From the NCBI RefSeq assembly GCF_900156785.1, contig NZ_FTOP01000005.1:1-64000 (forward strand): a DNA stretch of 64,000 nucleotides. Direction: 5' to 3'. How positions within the stretch are numbered: the first letter of the stretch is position 1; each line of letters opens with the position of its first letter. The notes under the pieces were generated by a model. It saw only the letters and a list, made by a program, of their open reading frames with translations. It made no database searches and was not told the DNA's origin. Shown here in pieces: positions 8,913-17,598 of this stretch. Source of the DNA: Belliella pelovolcani (GTDB lineage: Bacteria > Bacteroidota > Bacteroidia > Cytophagales > Cyclobacteriaceae). The position numbers and the translations under genes were made by a program.

Positions 8913-10211
8913 TTATTTTACTTCGAAGCTAGTTCTTCTTGCAAGTTGACGTGCATCAGCAGATCTCTTATCTACACTTGTATCTTCGCCATAGCCTTTG
9001 TAAGAAAGTCTAGAGCCATCAATACCTGCAGCGATCAAGAGATCATAAACAGATTTTGCTCTTCTTTCAGACAACTTCATGTTGTAATCTTCTGGACCTA
9101 ATTCATCTGCATAACCTTTGATCTCTAGGCTAACACCTGGATTTCTTTTCAAGAAGTTAGCAACATAGTTTACAGAAGAAGATGAGTAACCAAGTGGCTT
9201 AGCGCTATCGAAAGCGAAGTATACGTTTACATATCCTTCATTGATTGCTTTCTTGAAGTAGTCAACTTCTTTCACTTCTTCGATAGGACAACCATCATTA
9301 GATGCAGGTCCTGGAGCGAATGGACACTTATCCAAGTGATCAGGAATACCATCACCGTCAGAATCTAAAGTTCTACCGTGTGAATCAACTCTTGCACCAG
9401 CTGGAGTATTAGGCTCTTTGTCTAGGTAATCTGGAACTCCATCACCATCTGAGTCTTTCAACATGTCTTTGATCTCGCCAATCTGAGAAGCAAGCTCTTC
9501 TTTAGTAGCATACTTGTCAGCTGCGATGTACCAGTCAGCGTGAGTACCTTTGCTTCCTAAATAGAAGCTAAGACCTAATGTACCAGTCCACCACTGAGCG
9601 CCCATTCCATAAAAACCATTGTTGGTAGATGGATTGACCATTGTTGCTCTTGTGATATTTGAAGCACCGTCAAATGCTGTAGTTTGTCTACCATTTAAGA
9701 TAGTAGTGATGTCAGCATTTAAGGCAACTCTTTCAGACAATTTCACCTGACCAGTAAAACCAGCGATGAAATTATAAACGTTGTCATTGAAACCTGCATT
9801 TGCATTCTCTTGAGGGTTAACTTGTCCTAGACCAGCACCAAAGTGACCCAATAAGTTAACTCTTCTTGTGAATGATTCCCAACCCATGATTCTACCAAGG
9901 TTAGCAACCCCTTGAAGGTTTGCTCTCCAGTAATTGGTAGAGAATGAAGGGCTAGAAGTGTTAGCGGCTTCGCTGAATGAACCGAAACCATAATCTAGTT
10001 TCGCACCGAATTTCTCGTTGAACATGTATCTAACCCCAAGGTCAGCATGTCCAATGTTTAACGTTGGAGACAAGAAACCTTGAGTCAAAGGAGCCATAGG
10101 CTTGTTAAATCCACCGTTTACTTCGAGAGACCACCTGTTGTAGTCAGTCTGGGCGTTTACTCCTAAGGTAAGCGCACCTGCCATTAATGTAGATAGTAGT
10201 AATTTTTTCAT
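8913..10211 (-). CDS. OmpA/OprF-like outer-membrane porin with thrombospondin type 3 repeats
   Basis: An abundant-type surface protein anchoring the outer membrane to peptidoglycan. It has a signal peptide (MKKLLLSTLMAGALTLGVNAQ), an N-terminal eight-strand-like barrel (about 22-230), two calcium-binding DSDGDGVPD / DSDGDGIPD repeats (about 255-300), and a C-terminal OmpA domain (about 320-432) with YFAFDSA, LEIKGYADELG and LSERRAKSVYDLL. I placed the start at ATG 10211. The frame stays open to 10262, but the extra 17 residues would bury the signal peptide. It is followed by its own terminator. Confidence 0.93.
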   Translation of the reverse strand: MKKLLLSTLMAGALTLGVNAQTDYNRWSLEVNGGFNKPMAPLTQGFLSPTLNIGHADLGVRYMFNEKFGAKLDYGFGSFSEAANTSSPSFSTNYWRANLQGVANLGRIMGWESFTRRVNLLGHFGAGLGQVNPQENANAGFNDNVYNFIAGFTGQVKLSERVALNADITTILNGRQTTAFDGASNITRATMVNPSTNNGFYGMGAQWWTGTLGLSFYLGSKGTHADWYIAADKYATKEELASQIGEIKDMLKDSDGDGVPDYLDKEPNTPAGARVDSHGRTLDSDGDGIPDHLDKCPFAPGPASNDGCPIEEVKEVDYFKKAINEGYVNVYFAFDSAKPLGYSSSSVNYVANFLKRNPGVSLEIKGYADELGPEDYNMKLSERRAKSVYDLLIAAGIDGSRLSYKGYGEDTSVDKRSADARQLARRTSFEVK

Positions 10212-10259
10212 GATAAAAAGTTTTTTTCCAAAATTTTGAGTGTTTAATTGATTTGATTG

Positions 10260-10293
10260 CAAATTTATAAACTTTTACTTTTACACAAATGTA
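10260..10293 (-). promoter_or_regulatory. two candidate -7 elements for the porin gene
   Basis: On the minus strand TACATTTG (10286-10293) and TAAATTTG (10260-10267) both match the Bacteroidota -7 consensus TAnnTTTG, 75 and 49 bp before the chosen start. No convincing TTG -33 element was fixed for either, so the true start site is unresolved. Confidence 0.5.
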
Positions 10294-10375
10294 TATTTAA
10301 TTTTTAATTCTTTAAACTTTATTCCAATTCTTTTAGAATTTTCACCCTAAATTCGCCGATAAATCTTCATAAACA

Positions 10376-11293
10376 ATGCCAAAAATGAAATTTTTAAAAG
10401 ATTTATTTGACATCAGAAGTGTATCTGGTGACGAATTCAAGGTGTCTCAATTCCTTCTCAACACCATCCTACAACGTAAGGCTACATGGAAGGTTGCGCC
10501 TATTATTTATTCTGGTGAAGAATTTCATGATTGTATCCTTTTAAAGTTTGGGACGCCTAGAACGGCTGTTTTTGCTCATATGGACACCATAGGATTCATG
10601 TCTCGTTATGAAAATCAGCTAATTACAGTGGGGGGACCCGAATTAATAGATGGGGCTACTTTGGTGGGTGAGGATAGTATGGGGCCGATTACTTGTAAAT
10701 TAAAAATTTATAATGGCGATCTATTTCATGATTTTCCTCGTGCTATCGAAAGAGGTACTTATTTGTCATTTGAGCAAAATCTAAAAATAGATGATGACTT
10801 TATTCAAGGAGCTTATTTAGACAACCGATTAGGGGTGTATAATGCCATAGAACTCTGTGAAGAATTGGAGCATGGCTGGGTTGTTTTTTCGACCTATGAA
10901 GAACATGGTGGAGGAAGTATGCCCTTTCTATTGGATTTTATCATGAAAAATAGTCCAATCAAACAAGCTTTGATTTCTGATATTACTTGGGTCACAGAAG
11001 GTGTAGGTCATGGAGGAGGTGTCGCGATCTCCATTCGAGATAAGTATATACCTAGAAGAAAGTTTCTGGATAAATTGATCACTTTAGCCGCGTCGAGTGG
11101 TATTGCATATCAGCTGGAAGTGGAAGATGCGGGAGGAAGCGATGGTAGAGAAATACAATTTTCCAATCATGCTATAGATTGGTGCTTTGTCGGTGCGCCA
11201 GAAGACAATGTACACTCACCAAATGAACTGGTTGCTATCCATGATTTAAAATGTATGTTAGCCATGTACAAATTTTTAATGGCTCATCTATAA
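10376..11293 (+). CDS. M42/M28-type zinc aminopeptidase
   Basis: A 305-residue cytosolic peptidase of the M42/M20 superfamily. Metal ligands are in place: HMD in AVFAHMDTIGF (about residue 68), D in YLDNRLGVY (about 147), the catalytic Glu pair in TYEEHGGG (about 175), D in LISDITWV, and the last His in DNVHSPNE (about 283). It is a little shorter than typical M42 enzymes (~350). The start is ATG 10376, or ATG 10385, which removes three residues. It has no signal peptide. Substrate preference is unknown. Confidence 0.85.
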   Translation: MPKMKFLKDLFDIRSVSGDEFKVSQFLLNTILQRKATWKVAPIIYSGEEFHDCILLKFGTPRTAVFAHMDTIGFMSRYENQLITVGGPELIDGATLVGEDSMGPITCKLKIYNGDLFHDFPRAIERGTYLSFEQNLKIDDDFIQGAYLDNRLGVYNAIELCEELEHGWVVFSTYEEHGGGSMPFLLDFIMKNSPIKQALISDITWVTEGVGHGGGVAISIRDKYIPRRKFLDKLITLAASSGIAYQLEVEDAGGSDGREIQFSNHAIDWCFVGAPEDNVHSPNELVAIHDLKCMLAMYKFLMAHL

Positions 11294-11343
11294 TGTATTA
11301 GCAATATTGTACATGATTCGGAATCATTTTTTTCTATATTTGT

Positions 11344-11373
11344 AATGCCCTTCTAAACGAGGGGCATTTTTAT
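11344..11373 (+). terminator. terminator after the M42-type peptidase
   Basis: Stem AATGCCC / GGGCATT with a T-rich tail, 50 bp after the stop and just before hpt. A -7-like TATATTTG lies immediately upstream (11335-11342), so the same stretch may also carry the hpt promoter. Confidence 0.7.
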
Positions 11374-11382
11374 TTAGTTATA

Positions 11383-11910
11383 ATGAAGAAAATTAAAGAT
11401 AAGGAATTCGTTCCATTTATTACTGCTGAAGCAATAGATACAAGACTCCAAGAAATGGGGACCAAGATTTCTGTTGATTTCAAAGAGGATAATCCAGTCA
11501 TCTTAGGGGTATTGAATGGAGCTTTTATGTTTTTATCTGATTTAGCTAAATACATCAGTATTCCAGCTGAAATATCCTTCATCAAAGTATCCTCTTATCA
11601 AGGCACGAGCTCTACTGGTAATGTCAAGGAATTAATAGGCCTTGATGCTGAGTTAAAAGGAAGGAAAGTAATAGTAATAGAAGATATCATCGATACAGGA
11701 TTGAGCATGACTCACCTGCTCAAAAAACTGGAAATAAATCAACCAAGTCAAATATCAATAGTAACTTTGCTATTCAAACCCGAGGCACTTAAACACGAGC
11801 TAGAAATTGATTATGTAGGGTTTGAGATTCCTAATAAGTTTGTAGTGGGATACGGTCTAGATTATGATGGTTTTGGTAGGAATCTGCCAGAGATTTATCA
11901 ATTGAAATAA
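11383..11910 (+). CDS. hpt: hypoxanthine phosphoribosyltransferase
   Basis: Purine salvage enzyme converting hypoxanthine (and usually guanine) to IMP (GMP) using PRPP. 175 residues. It shows the PRPP motif VIVIEDIIDTGLSM (about 104-117), the flexible-loop Ser-Tyr pair (SSYQGTSSTG) and the base-binding KFVVGYGLDYDGFGRNLPEIY near the C-terminus. It lies just upstream of adk, so nucleotide genes are grouped here, though a 65-bp gap separates the two. Confidence 0.96.
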   Translation: MKKIKDKEFVPFITAEAIDTRLQEMGTKISVDFKEDNPVILGVLNGAFMFLSDLAKYISIPAEISFIKVSSYQGTSSTGNVKELIGLDAELKGRKVIVIEDIIDTGLSMTHLLKKLEINQPSQISIVTLLFKPEALKHELEIDYVGFEIPNKFVVGYGLDYDGFGRNLPEIYQLK

Positions 11911-11975
11911 ATTATATTGTCAAAACATAAAAGACAGTAGCTAACTATATTTATATAATTCCAAAAGTATTCGTT

Positions 11976-12551
11976 ATGCTTAACATCGTATTGTTCGGCC
12001 CTCCAGGTGCTGGTAAAGGAACCCAAAGTGAGAAGCTGATTGAAAAATATAACTTGACTCACCTATCTACAGGTGATTTATTTAGGAAACACCTCGGAGA
12101 AGGTACGGAGTTAGGAAAGCTTGCTCAAAAGTACATGAATGAAGGGCGACTAGTACCTGATGAAGTGGTGATTGGAATGGTCGAAGAAAAAATCAAAAGT
12201 ACTCCTGATAGCAAAGGTTTTATTTTTGATGGTTTCCCGAGAACTGTAGCCCAAGCGGAAGCTTTAGATGTGATGCTAGAGGCTTTGGGGATGAAGATCT
12301 CTGGGATGATCGCATTGGATGTTCCAGAAGAAGTGCTGAAAGAGAGAATTCGAGAAAGAGGAAAAACATCTGGAAGGGTAGATGATCAAGACGAGACAAA
12401 AATCGCTACTAGGATCAAAGTTTATTTGGATGAAACGTTACCAGTTGCTGGGTTTTATGAAAATCAAGGTAAATTGACCAAGATATATGGTGTAGGAACC
12501 ATTGACGAGATCTTTGGTAACATCACCAGCGTAATAGATCAGTATAAGTAA
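11976..12551 (+). CDS. adk: adenylate kinase
   Basis: Interconverts ATP + AMP and 2 ADP. 191 residues, the short form without a zinc-finger LID. It has the P-loop GPPGAGKGTQ (residues 8-17), the NMP-binding HLSTGDLFR, the FIFDGFPRT segment and the short LID with RGKTSGRVDDQ. It starts at ATG 11976 and is followed by a clear terminator. Confidence 0.97.
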   Translation: MLNIVLFGPPGAGKGTQSEKLIEKYNLTHLSTGDLFRKHLGEGTELGKLAQKYMNEGRLVPDEVVIGMVEEKIKSTPDSKGFIFDGFPRTVAQAEALDVMLEALGMKISGMIALDVPEEVLKERIRERGKTSGRVDDQDETKIATRIKVYLDETLPVAGFYENQGKLTKIYGVGTIDEIFGNITSVIDQYK

Positions 12552-12586
12552 TCAAATTATTGCTAACTTTGCAATCTAAATATTTT

Positions 12587-12615
12587 GGCTAAGCTTTCAG
12601 GCTTAGCCTTTTTTA
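12587..12615 (+). terminator. terminator after adk
   Basis: Stem GGCTAAGC / GCTTAGCC with a 6-nt loop followed by six T residues, 35 bp after the adk stop. Confidence 0.88.
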
Positions 12616-12633
12616 TTATCAATCAAGAAAAAA

Positions 12634-13626
12634 GTGGCAGATTCCAATTTTATAGATTATGTGAAGTTTTGTTCCCGTTCTGGAGCAGGAGGGGCAGGTT
12701 CTGTTCATTTCAGAAGGGAAAAACATGTACCCAAAGGGGGGCCTGACGGAGGGGATGGTGGACGCGGTGGTCATATTATATTGAGAGGTAGTTCTCAATT
12801 GTGGACATTGCTCCATTTGAAATATAAGAAACACGTCATCGCTGAGGCAGGTAAAAACGGTGAAGGCGGGAGAAGAAAGGGGAGAGATGGCCAAGATATA
12901 ATCCTTGAAGTACCACTTGGGACAGTAGCCAAAGACGCTGAAACGAGAGAAGTAAGATTTGAAATTACCGAAGATGGACAGGAAGTTATCCTAACCCCAG
13001 GTGGTAGAGGTGGCTTAGGTAATGATCATTTCAAGTCAGCGACTAATCAAGCGCCACATTTTGCTCAGCCTGGTGAAGAGGGGATAGAGGAGTGGATTAT
13101 TTTGGAGTTAAAGTTATTAGCAGATATCGGATTAGTAGGTTTCCCAAATGCAGGTAAATCAACCTTGCTATCAAGTATCTCAGCTGCTAAGCCTGAAATT
13201 GGTGATTATCCTTTTACCACCTTGGTTCCTAATTTGGGAGTAATTCCATACAGAGATGACAAATCTTTTGTCATGGCAGATATTCCAGGGATTATAGAAG
13301 GTGCGGCAGAAGGTAGAGGTCTTGGGATTCGTTTTCTTCGACACATAGAGAGAAACTCCATACTGCTTTTCATGATTCCAGCGGATGCAGATAGCATTCA
13401 GAGGCAATATGACATCTTACTTGGAGAGCTCGAAAAATACAATCCGGAATTGCTTGATAAAAAAAGACTTTTGGCGATTACCAAGGCTGACATGCTAGAC
13501 GAGGAGTTGATGGAGCAAATGAAAACAGATGTACCAAAGGATATCCCGTATTTATTTATTTCTTCCGTAAGCCAATATAACCTAGATAAGCTAAAAGACA
13601 TGCTTTGGCAAGCAATCAACCATTAA
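12634..13626 (+). CDS. obgE: Obg family GTPase
   Basis: An essential ribosome-associated GTPase linked to 50S assembly and stress control. 330 residues: an N-terminal glycine-rich Obg fold (about 1-157, with the VRRE-like and GGDGG repeats), then a G domain with G1 GFPNAGKST (about 168), G3 DIPGIIEGA and G4 ITKAD. There is no extended C-terminal domain. The start is GTG 12634, because the Obg fold begins immediately (NFIDYVKF) and no in-frame ATG fits. Confidence 0.97.
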   Translation: MADSNFIDYVKFCSRSGAGGAGSVHFRREKHVPKGGPDGGDGGRGGHIILRGSSQLWTLLHLKYKKHVIAEAGKNGEGGRRKGRDGQDIILEVPLGTVAKDAETREVRFEITEDGQEVILTPGGRGGLGNDHFKSATNQAPHFAQPGEEGIEEWIILELKLLADIGLVGFPNAGKSTLLSSISAAKPEIGDYPFTTLVPNLGVIPYRDDKSFVMADIPGIIEGAAEGRGLGIRFLRHIERNSILLFMIPADADSIQRQYDILLGELEKYNPELLDKKRLLAITKADMLDEELMEQMKTDVPKDIPYLFISSVSQYNLDKLKDMLWQAINH

Positions 13627-13630
13627 GCTG

Positions 13631-13671
13631 TGTCAGAATGTCAGTTTTGTCCTTATGGCAAGCATATTGAT
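13631..13671 (+). promoter_or_regulatory. candidate grpE-dnaJ promoter with repeated TGTCA elements
   Basis: Two TGTCA pentamers (13631, 13639) and a TTTTGTC are followed by ATGGCA (13655-13660) and, at -24/-12-like spacing, TTGAT (13667-13671). This loosely resembles a sigma-54-type promoter (TGGCAC-N5-TTGCW) with an upstream binding site. The -12 element is imperfect, so the assignment is tentative. Confidence 0.35.
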
Positions 13672-13731
13672 TCCTAGCGTTAGCGAATCATTTGATGACG
13701 ATGAACCAGGTAATAAAAAGAAAAGTTAAAT

Positions 13732-14292
13732 ATGGATAAGGAAAATATCACCTCTGAGGCTGAAGATTTAAAAAACTTGGAAGAAAATCAGCAAGAAGAA
13801 GTAGTAGAAGATAAAGTAGAGGATCAAGCTGATGAATTGTCAGTTGAAGAAAAATTGTCAGCAGAGGTTCAGGAATTGAAAGATAAATACCTGAGGCTTT
13901 ATTCTGAATTTGATAATTTTAGAAGGAGGACTGCCAAAGAAAAATTGGAATTAATCAAAACAGCTTCAGAAGAAATGATATCTGCGATTCTACCTGTGGT
14001 TGACGATTTTGAGCGGGCTTTCAAAGCAAACGAATCAGAAGAAGATGCAGCAAAGGTCAGAGAAGGCAATCAATTGGTCTTTAATAAATTCCAAAAGGTA
14101 CTTGAAGGTAAAGGTCTGAAGGTAATGGAAGGTTTGATCGGCGAACCATTTGATGCAGATACACAGGAAGCAATCACTCAGATTCCTGCTCCATCTGAAG
14201 AGATGAAAGGAAAAGTGATAGATGTAGTAGAAAAAGGATACACACTTGGCGATAAAGTGATCAGATATGCCAAGGTGGTCATTGGAGCATAA
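13732..14292 (+). CDS. grpE: nucleotide exchange factor GrpE
   Basis: Releases ADP from DnaK in the Hsp70 cycle. 186 residues: an acidic disordered N-terminus (about 1-45), a long coiled-coil helix with ELKDKYLRLYSEFDNFRRRT, and the C-terminal beta domain (DTQEAI ... GYTLGDKVIRYAKVVIG). It is 6 bp upstream of dnaJ, forming a co-chaperone operon. dnaK is not in the window. Confidence 0.96.
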   Translation: MDKENITSEAEDLKNLEENQQEEVVEDKVEDQADELSVEEKLSAEVQELKDKYLRLYSEFDNFRRRTAKEKLELIKTASEEMISAILPVVDDFERAFKANESEEDAAKVREGNQLVFNKFQKVLEGKGLKVMEGLIGEPFDADTQEAITQIPAPSEEMKGKVIDVVEKGYTLGDKVIRYAKVVIGA

Positions 14293-14298
14293 GATACC

Positions 14299-15408
14299 AT
14301 GGCAAAAAGAGATTATTATGAAATCCTTGGCATAGCCAAAAACGCTACCCAAGACGAAATCAAAAAAGCTTACAGAAAACTCGCGATACAATATCACCCA
14401 GATAAGAATCCCGACAATCCAGAAGCAGAAGAAAAATTCAAGGAAGCAGCGGAAGCTTATGAAGTCCTGAGCAATCAGGAAAAAAGGCAACGCTATGATC
14501 AGTTTGGTCACCAAGGCTTAGGTGGTAATGGAGGCTTTGGCGGTGGAGGGATGAATATGGATGACATTTTCTCCCAATTCGGTGATATCTTCGGTGGAGG
14601 AGGAGGCTTTGATTCTTTCTTTGGTGGAGGAAGTCGCGGAAGAAGAACCAAAAAAGGAACCAACCTGAGAGTCAAACTGAAACTCAATCTCAAAGAGGTT
14701 GCCAATGGCGTAGAGAAAAAAATCAAAGTAAAACGCCATGTTTTAGCAGATGGGGTGACTTTTACAACTTGTTCCACTTGTCAGGGCACTGGTCAGATCA
14801 AAAAAGTGGTCAACACCATGCTTGGTCAGATGGTCTCGGCGAGTACTTGTCATGTTTGTGGAGGAAATGGTCAGATTGTAGACAAAAAACCAGCTGAAGC
14901 AGACGCTAGAGGCCTGATCCTGAAAGAAGAAGTAATTGCTATTAATATACCTGGAGGGGTTGCTGATGGCATGCAATTGAGTATGTCTGGTAAAGGGAAC
15001 GAAACAGCTGGAGGAATTCCTGGTGATCTGTTGATCGTTATTGAAGAAATTGAAGATGATATCTTGCAAAGGGATGGCAACAATGTGGTCTATGACCTGT
15101 ATGTAAACTTTGTAGATGCTGCACTAGGAGCTCAGGTAGAGGTACCAACCATAGATGGTAAAGTGAAGATCAAACTTGATCCTGGAACTCAAAGTGGTAA
15201 AATGCTTCGCCTCAAAGGCAAAGGCATCAAGGATATCAATGGATATGGAAAGGGTGATCAATTGATTCATGTCAATGTATGGACACCTAAACAACTGAGC
15301 AAAGAAGAAAAACAAATATTAGAGGGTTTGAGAAATTCTGAAAATTTCAAACCAGATCCAGGAAACTCGGAAAAGAGTTTCTTTGACAAGATGAAGGAAT
15401 TCTTTTAA
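14299..15408 (+). CDS. dnaJ: molecular chaperone DnaJ with a two-repeat zinc region
   Basis: Hsp40 co-chaperone that delivers clients to DnaK and stimulates its ATPase. 369 residues: J domain (1-70, with HPD at about 33-35), Gly/Phe-rich linker (about 72-115), a cysteine-rich region and the C-terminal substrate-binding domains. The cysteine region carries only two CxxCxGxG-type repeats (CSTCQGTG and CHVCGGNG) in place of the usual four, so only one zinc site can form. This short version is familiar from Bacteroidota DnaJ. It is co-transcribed with grpE. Confidence 0.95.
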   Translation: MAKRDYYEILGIAKNATQDEIKKAYRKLAIQYHPDKNPDNPEAEEKFKEAAEAYEVLSNQEKRQRYDQFGHQGLGGNGGFGGGGMNMDDIFSQFGDIFGGGGGFDSFFGGGSRGRRTKKGTNLRVKLKLNLKEVANGVEKKIKVKRHVLADGVTFTTCSTCQGTGQIKKVVNTMLGQMVSASTCHVCGGNGQIVDKKPAEADARGLILKEEVIAINIPGGVADGMQLSMSGKGNETAGGIPGDLLIVIEEIEDDILQRDGNNVVYDLYVNFVDAALGAQVEVPTIDGKVKIKLDPGTQSGKMLRLKGKGIKDINGYGKGDQLIHVNVWTPKQLSKEEKQILEGLRNSENFKPDPGNSEKSFFDKMKEFF

Positions 15409-15431
15409 GTAAGAATGATGAATTTTGAAGG

Positions 15432-15503
15432 TTGGAGACAGCGTCTCCAATATGTTTTTTGGATCAAAAATTTAAAAGCTGGAAAATTTTCCAGCTTTTT
15501 TTT
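15432..15503 (+). terminator. tandem terminators after dnaJ
   Basis: Two hairpins lie in series. The first (15432-15450) has arms TTGGAGAC / GTCTCCAA and is followed by TATGT6. The second (about 15474-15503) has arms AAAGCTGGAAA / TTTCCAGCTTT and a T tract. Together they should efficiently stop the chaperone transcript. Confidence 0.82.
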
Positions 15504-15546
15504 GTCTTAAACAAACCTTTTGCTTTCGAAAGCGTAATTTACCCGT

Positions 15547-16434
15547 ATGTTGAGAGTATTGTGTTTATTGCTTTGCCTATCTTTCTGGAGCGAATCACCC
15601 TTAATAGCCCAGATAAGCAAAGAATTTACAGTCGAAGAGCGCCATGGGTACAACCTTGTACATGTTGATTTCAATGTGTATAAAGGCATCACTGATGTCA
15701 AAAGAAAACATGGAGATAGACCCATATATATTCAATCCCATCTTTCCAAAGTAAATATTTTGCCATCTTTCTCTCACGAGATAAAAGATGGAGTGCTGAG
15801 GGCACAATTGCATCACAGAAATGTAGAGTCAGAAACACTAGGGAAAAGCCTATCCTACAAGCTCTTTTCCAGTGATAATGAGGATTTTGATCATAAGTGG
15901 GATTTAGGACTCAGCTCTAACCATCTTTACGACCTAAACTTGTATTTCGGAATCGGTAAGGCCAATTTAGATTTTTCCAATATACCGGTATCCAACTGCA
16001 CCATCAGGTCAGCAAGTGCTGATATCAAGCTTGATTATTCAAAGAGAATTGCTAATTCTGTCACCATGGACACCATGGTAGTTGCCATCAATATGGGAAA
16101 CTTGGATGCTTATAATATTAATTATGCCAATGCAGAGAACATGTTTTTTGAAATCAACTATGGCACACTCAACTTGTCTTTTTCTGAAGGGGTGATTCAC
16201 GATTTGAAAGTATCAGCTGTCATCGGTGCTGGCAAAGTCAACCTCACCCTTCCAGATCAAAATCAGCCTTATAGACTCAAAATTAAGTCTACACCTATGT
16301 GTAGAACAAGCCTTCCTGCTTATCTCAAAGACATAGGAGATAAAACATACGTGAGTAAAGCCTACAAAGCAGACGCCCCAGATTTGGTAGATATGGTGAT
16401 TGATATTTCAGTGGGGTCATTAGTTGTTAAGTGA
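15547..16434 (+). CDS. secreted hypothetical protein, DUF4097-like beta-helical repeats
   Basis: 295 residues with a signal peptide (hydrophobic core 2-13, cleavage near PLIAQ). The second half contains repeated short beta-strands with alternating small and hydrophobic residues (GIGKANLDFSN, TIRSASADIKLDY, AINMGNLDAYNI, VIGAGKVNLTLP). This is the pattern of DUF4097/adhesin-like right-handed repeat proteins at the cell surface. The family call is tentative and no catalytic site is visible. It stands alone downstream of the dnaJ terminators. Confidence 0.55.
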   Translation: MLRVLCLLLCLSFWSESPLIAQISKEFTVEERHGYNLVHVDFNVYKGITDVKRKHGDRPIYIQSHLSKVNILPSFSHEIKDGVLRAQLHHRNVESETLGKSLSYKLFSSDNEDFDHKWDLGLSSNHLYDLNLYFGIGKANLDFSNIPVSNCTIRSASADIKLDYSKRIANSVTMDTMVVAINMGNLDAYNINYANAENMFFEINYGTLNLSFSEGVIHDLKVSAVIGAGKVNLTLPDQNQPYRLKIKSTPMCRTSLPAYLKDIGDKTYVSKAYKADAPDLVDMVIDISVGSLVVK

Positions 16435-16487
16435 TATAATTTTTTACTTTTTCATTTTAAAACCCCTCAGTACCTTAAGCAGCGACT

Positions 16488-16919
16488 GTGATGATAAGAA
16501 GAATAATAGTTAATTTATTACTGGCATATACATTCGTCCCTTGTTCTTTTGTACTAAACAAGTGGATTAGAATTGATGGAGAGTTTGGTGAAATAATGGA
16601 TGTTTTTGAACCGTTCTATTTTCAATTTGCCTCTTTTTATTTAATCTTGGTTTTACTTCCTTTTAATATCGTTATAAAATCAAAAAATAAATATTTGAAG
16701 TTTGTGATTTGGAAAAAAATTCTGATTTTAATCATACTCCAACTTTCTATTATCTGTTTTACTGGATTGTTTTCAAACATATGGGCTCATCCAATATGGA
16801 AAAATCTTTGGTTTATCGTTTTCTTCATTCCACCAAGTATCATCTTTGCAACAGCGATTCATTTTCTGGTTGATCTGCCAGACATTAGGAAGCTGGACAA
16901 TATGGTGGAAAAAAATTGA
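16488..16919 (+). CDS. small hypothetical membrane protein
   Basis: 143 residues with four predicted membrane spans (about 5-22, 42-62, 75-97, 105-130) and a basic cytoplasmic loop with KSKNKYLK. I do not recognise a family. It begins 54 bp after the DUF4097-like gene and ends 8 bp before a strong bidirectional hairpin, so it may share the transcript of that gene. Confidence 0.6.
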   Translation: MMIRRIIVNLLLAYTFVPCSFVLNKWIRIDGEFGEIMDVFEPFYFQFASFYLILVLLPFNIVIKSKNKYLKFVIWKKILILIILQLSIICFTGLFSNIWAHPIWKNLWFIVFFIPPSIIFATAIHFLVDLPDIRKLDNMVEKN

Positions 16920-16927
16920 TTCTAAAG

Positions 16928-16960
16928 AATAAGGCGACTTCGTAGAGAGGTCGCCTTATT
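16928..16960. terminator. bidirectional terminator between membrane-protein gene and dps
   Basis: Arms AATAAGGCGAC / GTCGCCTTATT flank a short loop. The right side continues TTTTA and the left side is A-rich, so it can serve both converging genes. Confidence 0.82.
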
Positions 16961-16982
16961 TTATGGTATACTAACAGTTGGA

Positions 16983-17453
16983 TTATTTCAAATAAGCGGA
17001 GAGCATCCACACTACTTTTTCTTTGCCAGTAATGTATTCACTCATCATGGATACGGTACCCTCGTCATTTTGTTCGGCAGCGATTTCCAATACCTCTCTT
17101 TCTAAGCTTAATAGTGTATTGAGGTTGTCTCTGACGATTTCCACCATTTCCTTGGCTTCATGTATTTCCTTGGCCTCTTTGATTGCTGCATGGCTGATGT
17201 ATTCTTCAAAAGAGGAAAGCGGCCTAATACCCAGTGTCAGAATCCTCTCTGCGACCTCATCTATCCCGAGATTGGCTGCATTGTACAATTCCTCAAACTT
17301 GGCATGAAGCTCAAAGAAATTGGGTCCAGTTACATTCCAATGGAAGTTTCTGAGATTTTGATAGTAGATTTCATAATTAGCCAGAAGTTCGTTGAGTTTT
17401 TTGGCTAATACTTTACTGTCTTTTATTTCTAATCCTATATCGTTTGTGTTCAT
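16983..17453 (-). CDS. dps: Dps-family ferritin-like DNA-protection protein
   Basis: A dodecameric mini-ferritin that oxidises and stores iron with peroxide and shields DNA. 156 residues. The inter-subunit ferroxidase ligands are visible: H38 in NFHWNVTG, H50 and E54 in FFELHAKFEELY, and the following D65-E66 pair. No Lys-rich N-terminal tail is present, so direct DNA binding may be weak. It is transcribed away from the histidine-kinase gene, with a 145-bp shared upstream region. Confidence 0.93.
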   Translation of the reverse strand: MNTNDIGLEIKDSKVLAKKLNELLANYEIYYQNLRNFHWNVTGPNFFELHAKFEELYNAANLGIDEVAERILTLGIRPLSSFEEYISHAAIKEAKEIHEAKEMVEIVRDNLNTLLSLEREVLEIAAEQNDEGTVSMMSEYITGKEKVVWMLSAYLK

Positions 17454-17598
17454 TTTATTATATTTTTGGTTTTAACATTTCCTATAACTCAAATTTGACG
17501 CCAATAGACCCCAAAAGAAAATTTTGTCCGATTGATAATATCTATGGTCAAATTGAGTTCTCTATAGTGTTACGCCCAACCTTCAGAATTGTTACAAA

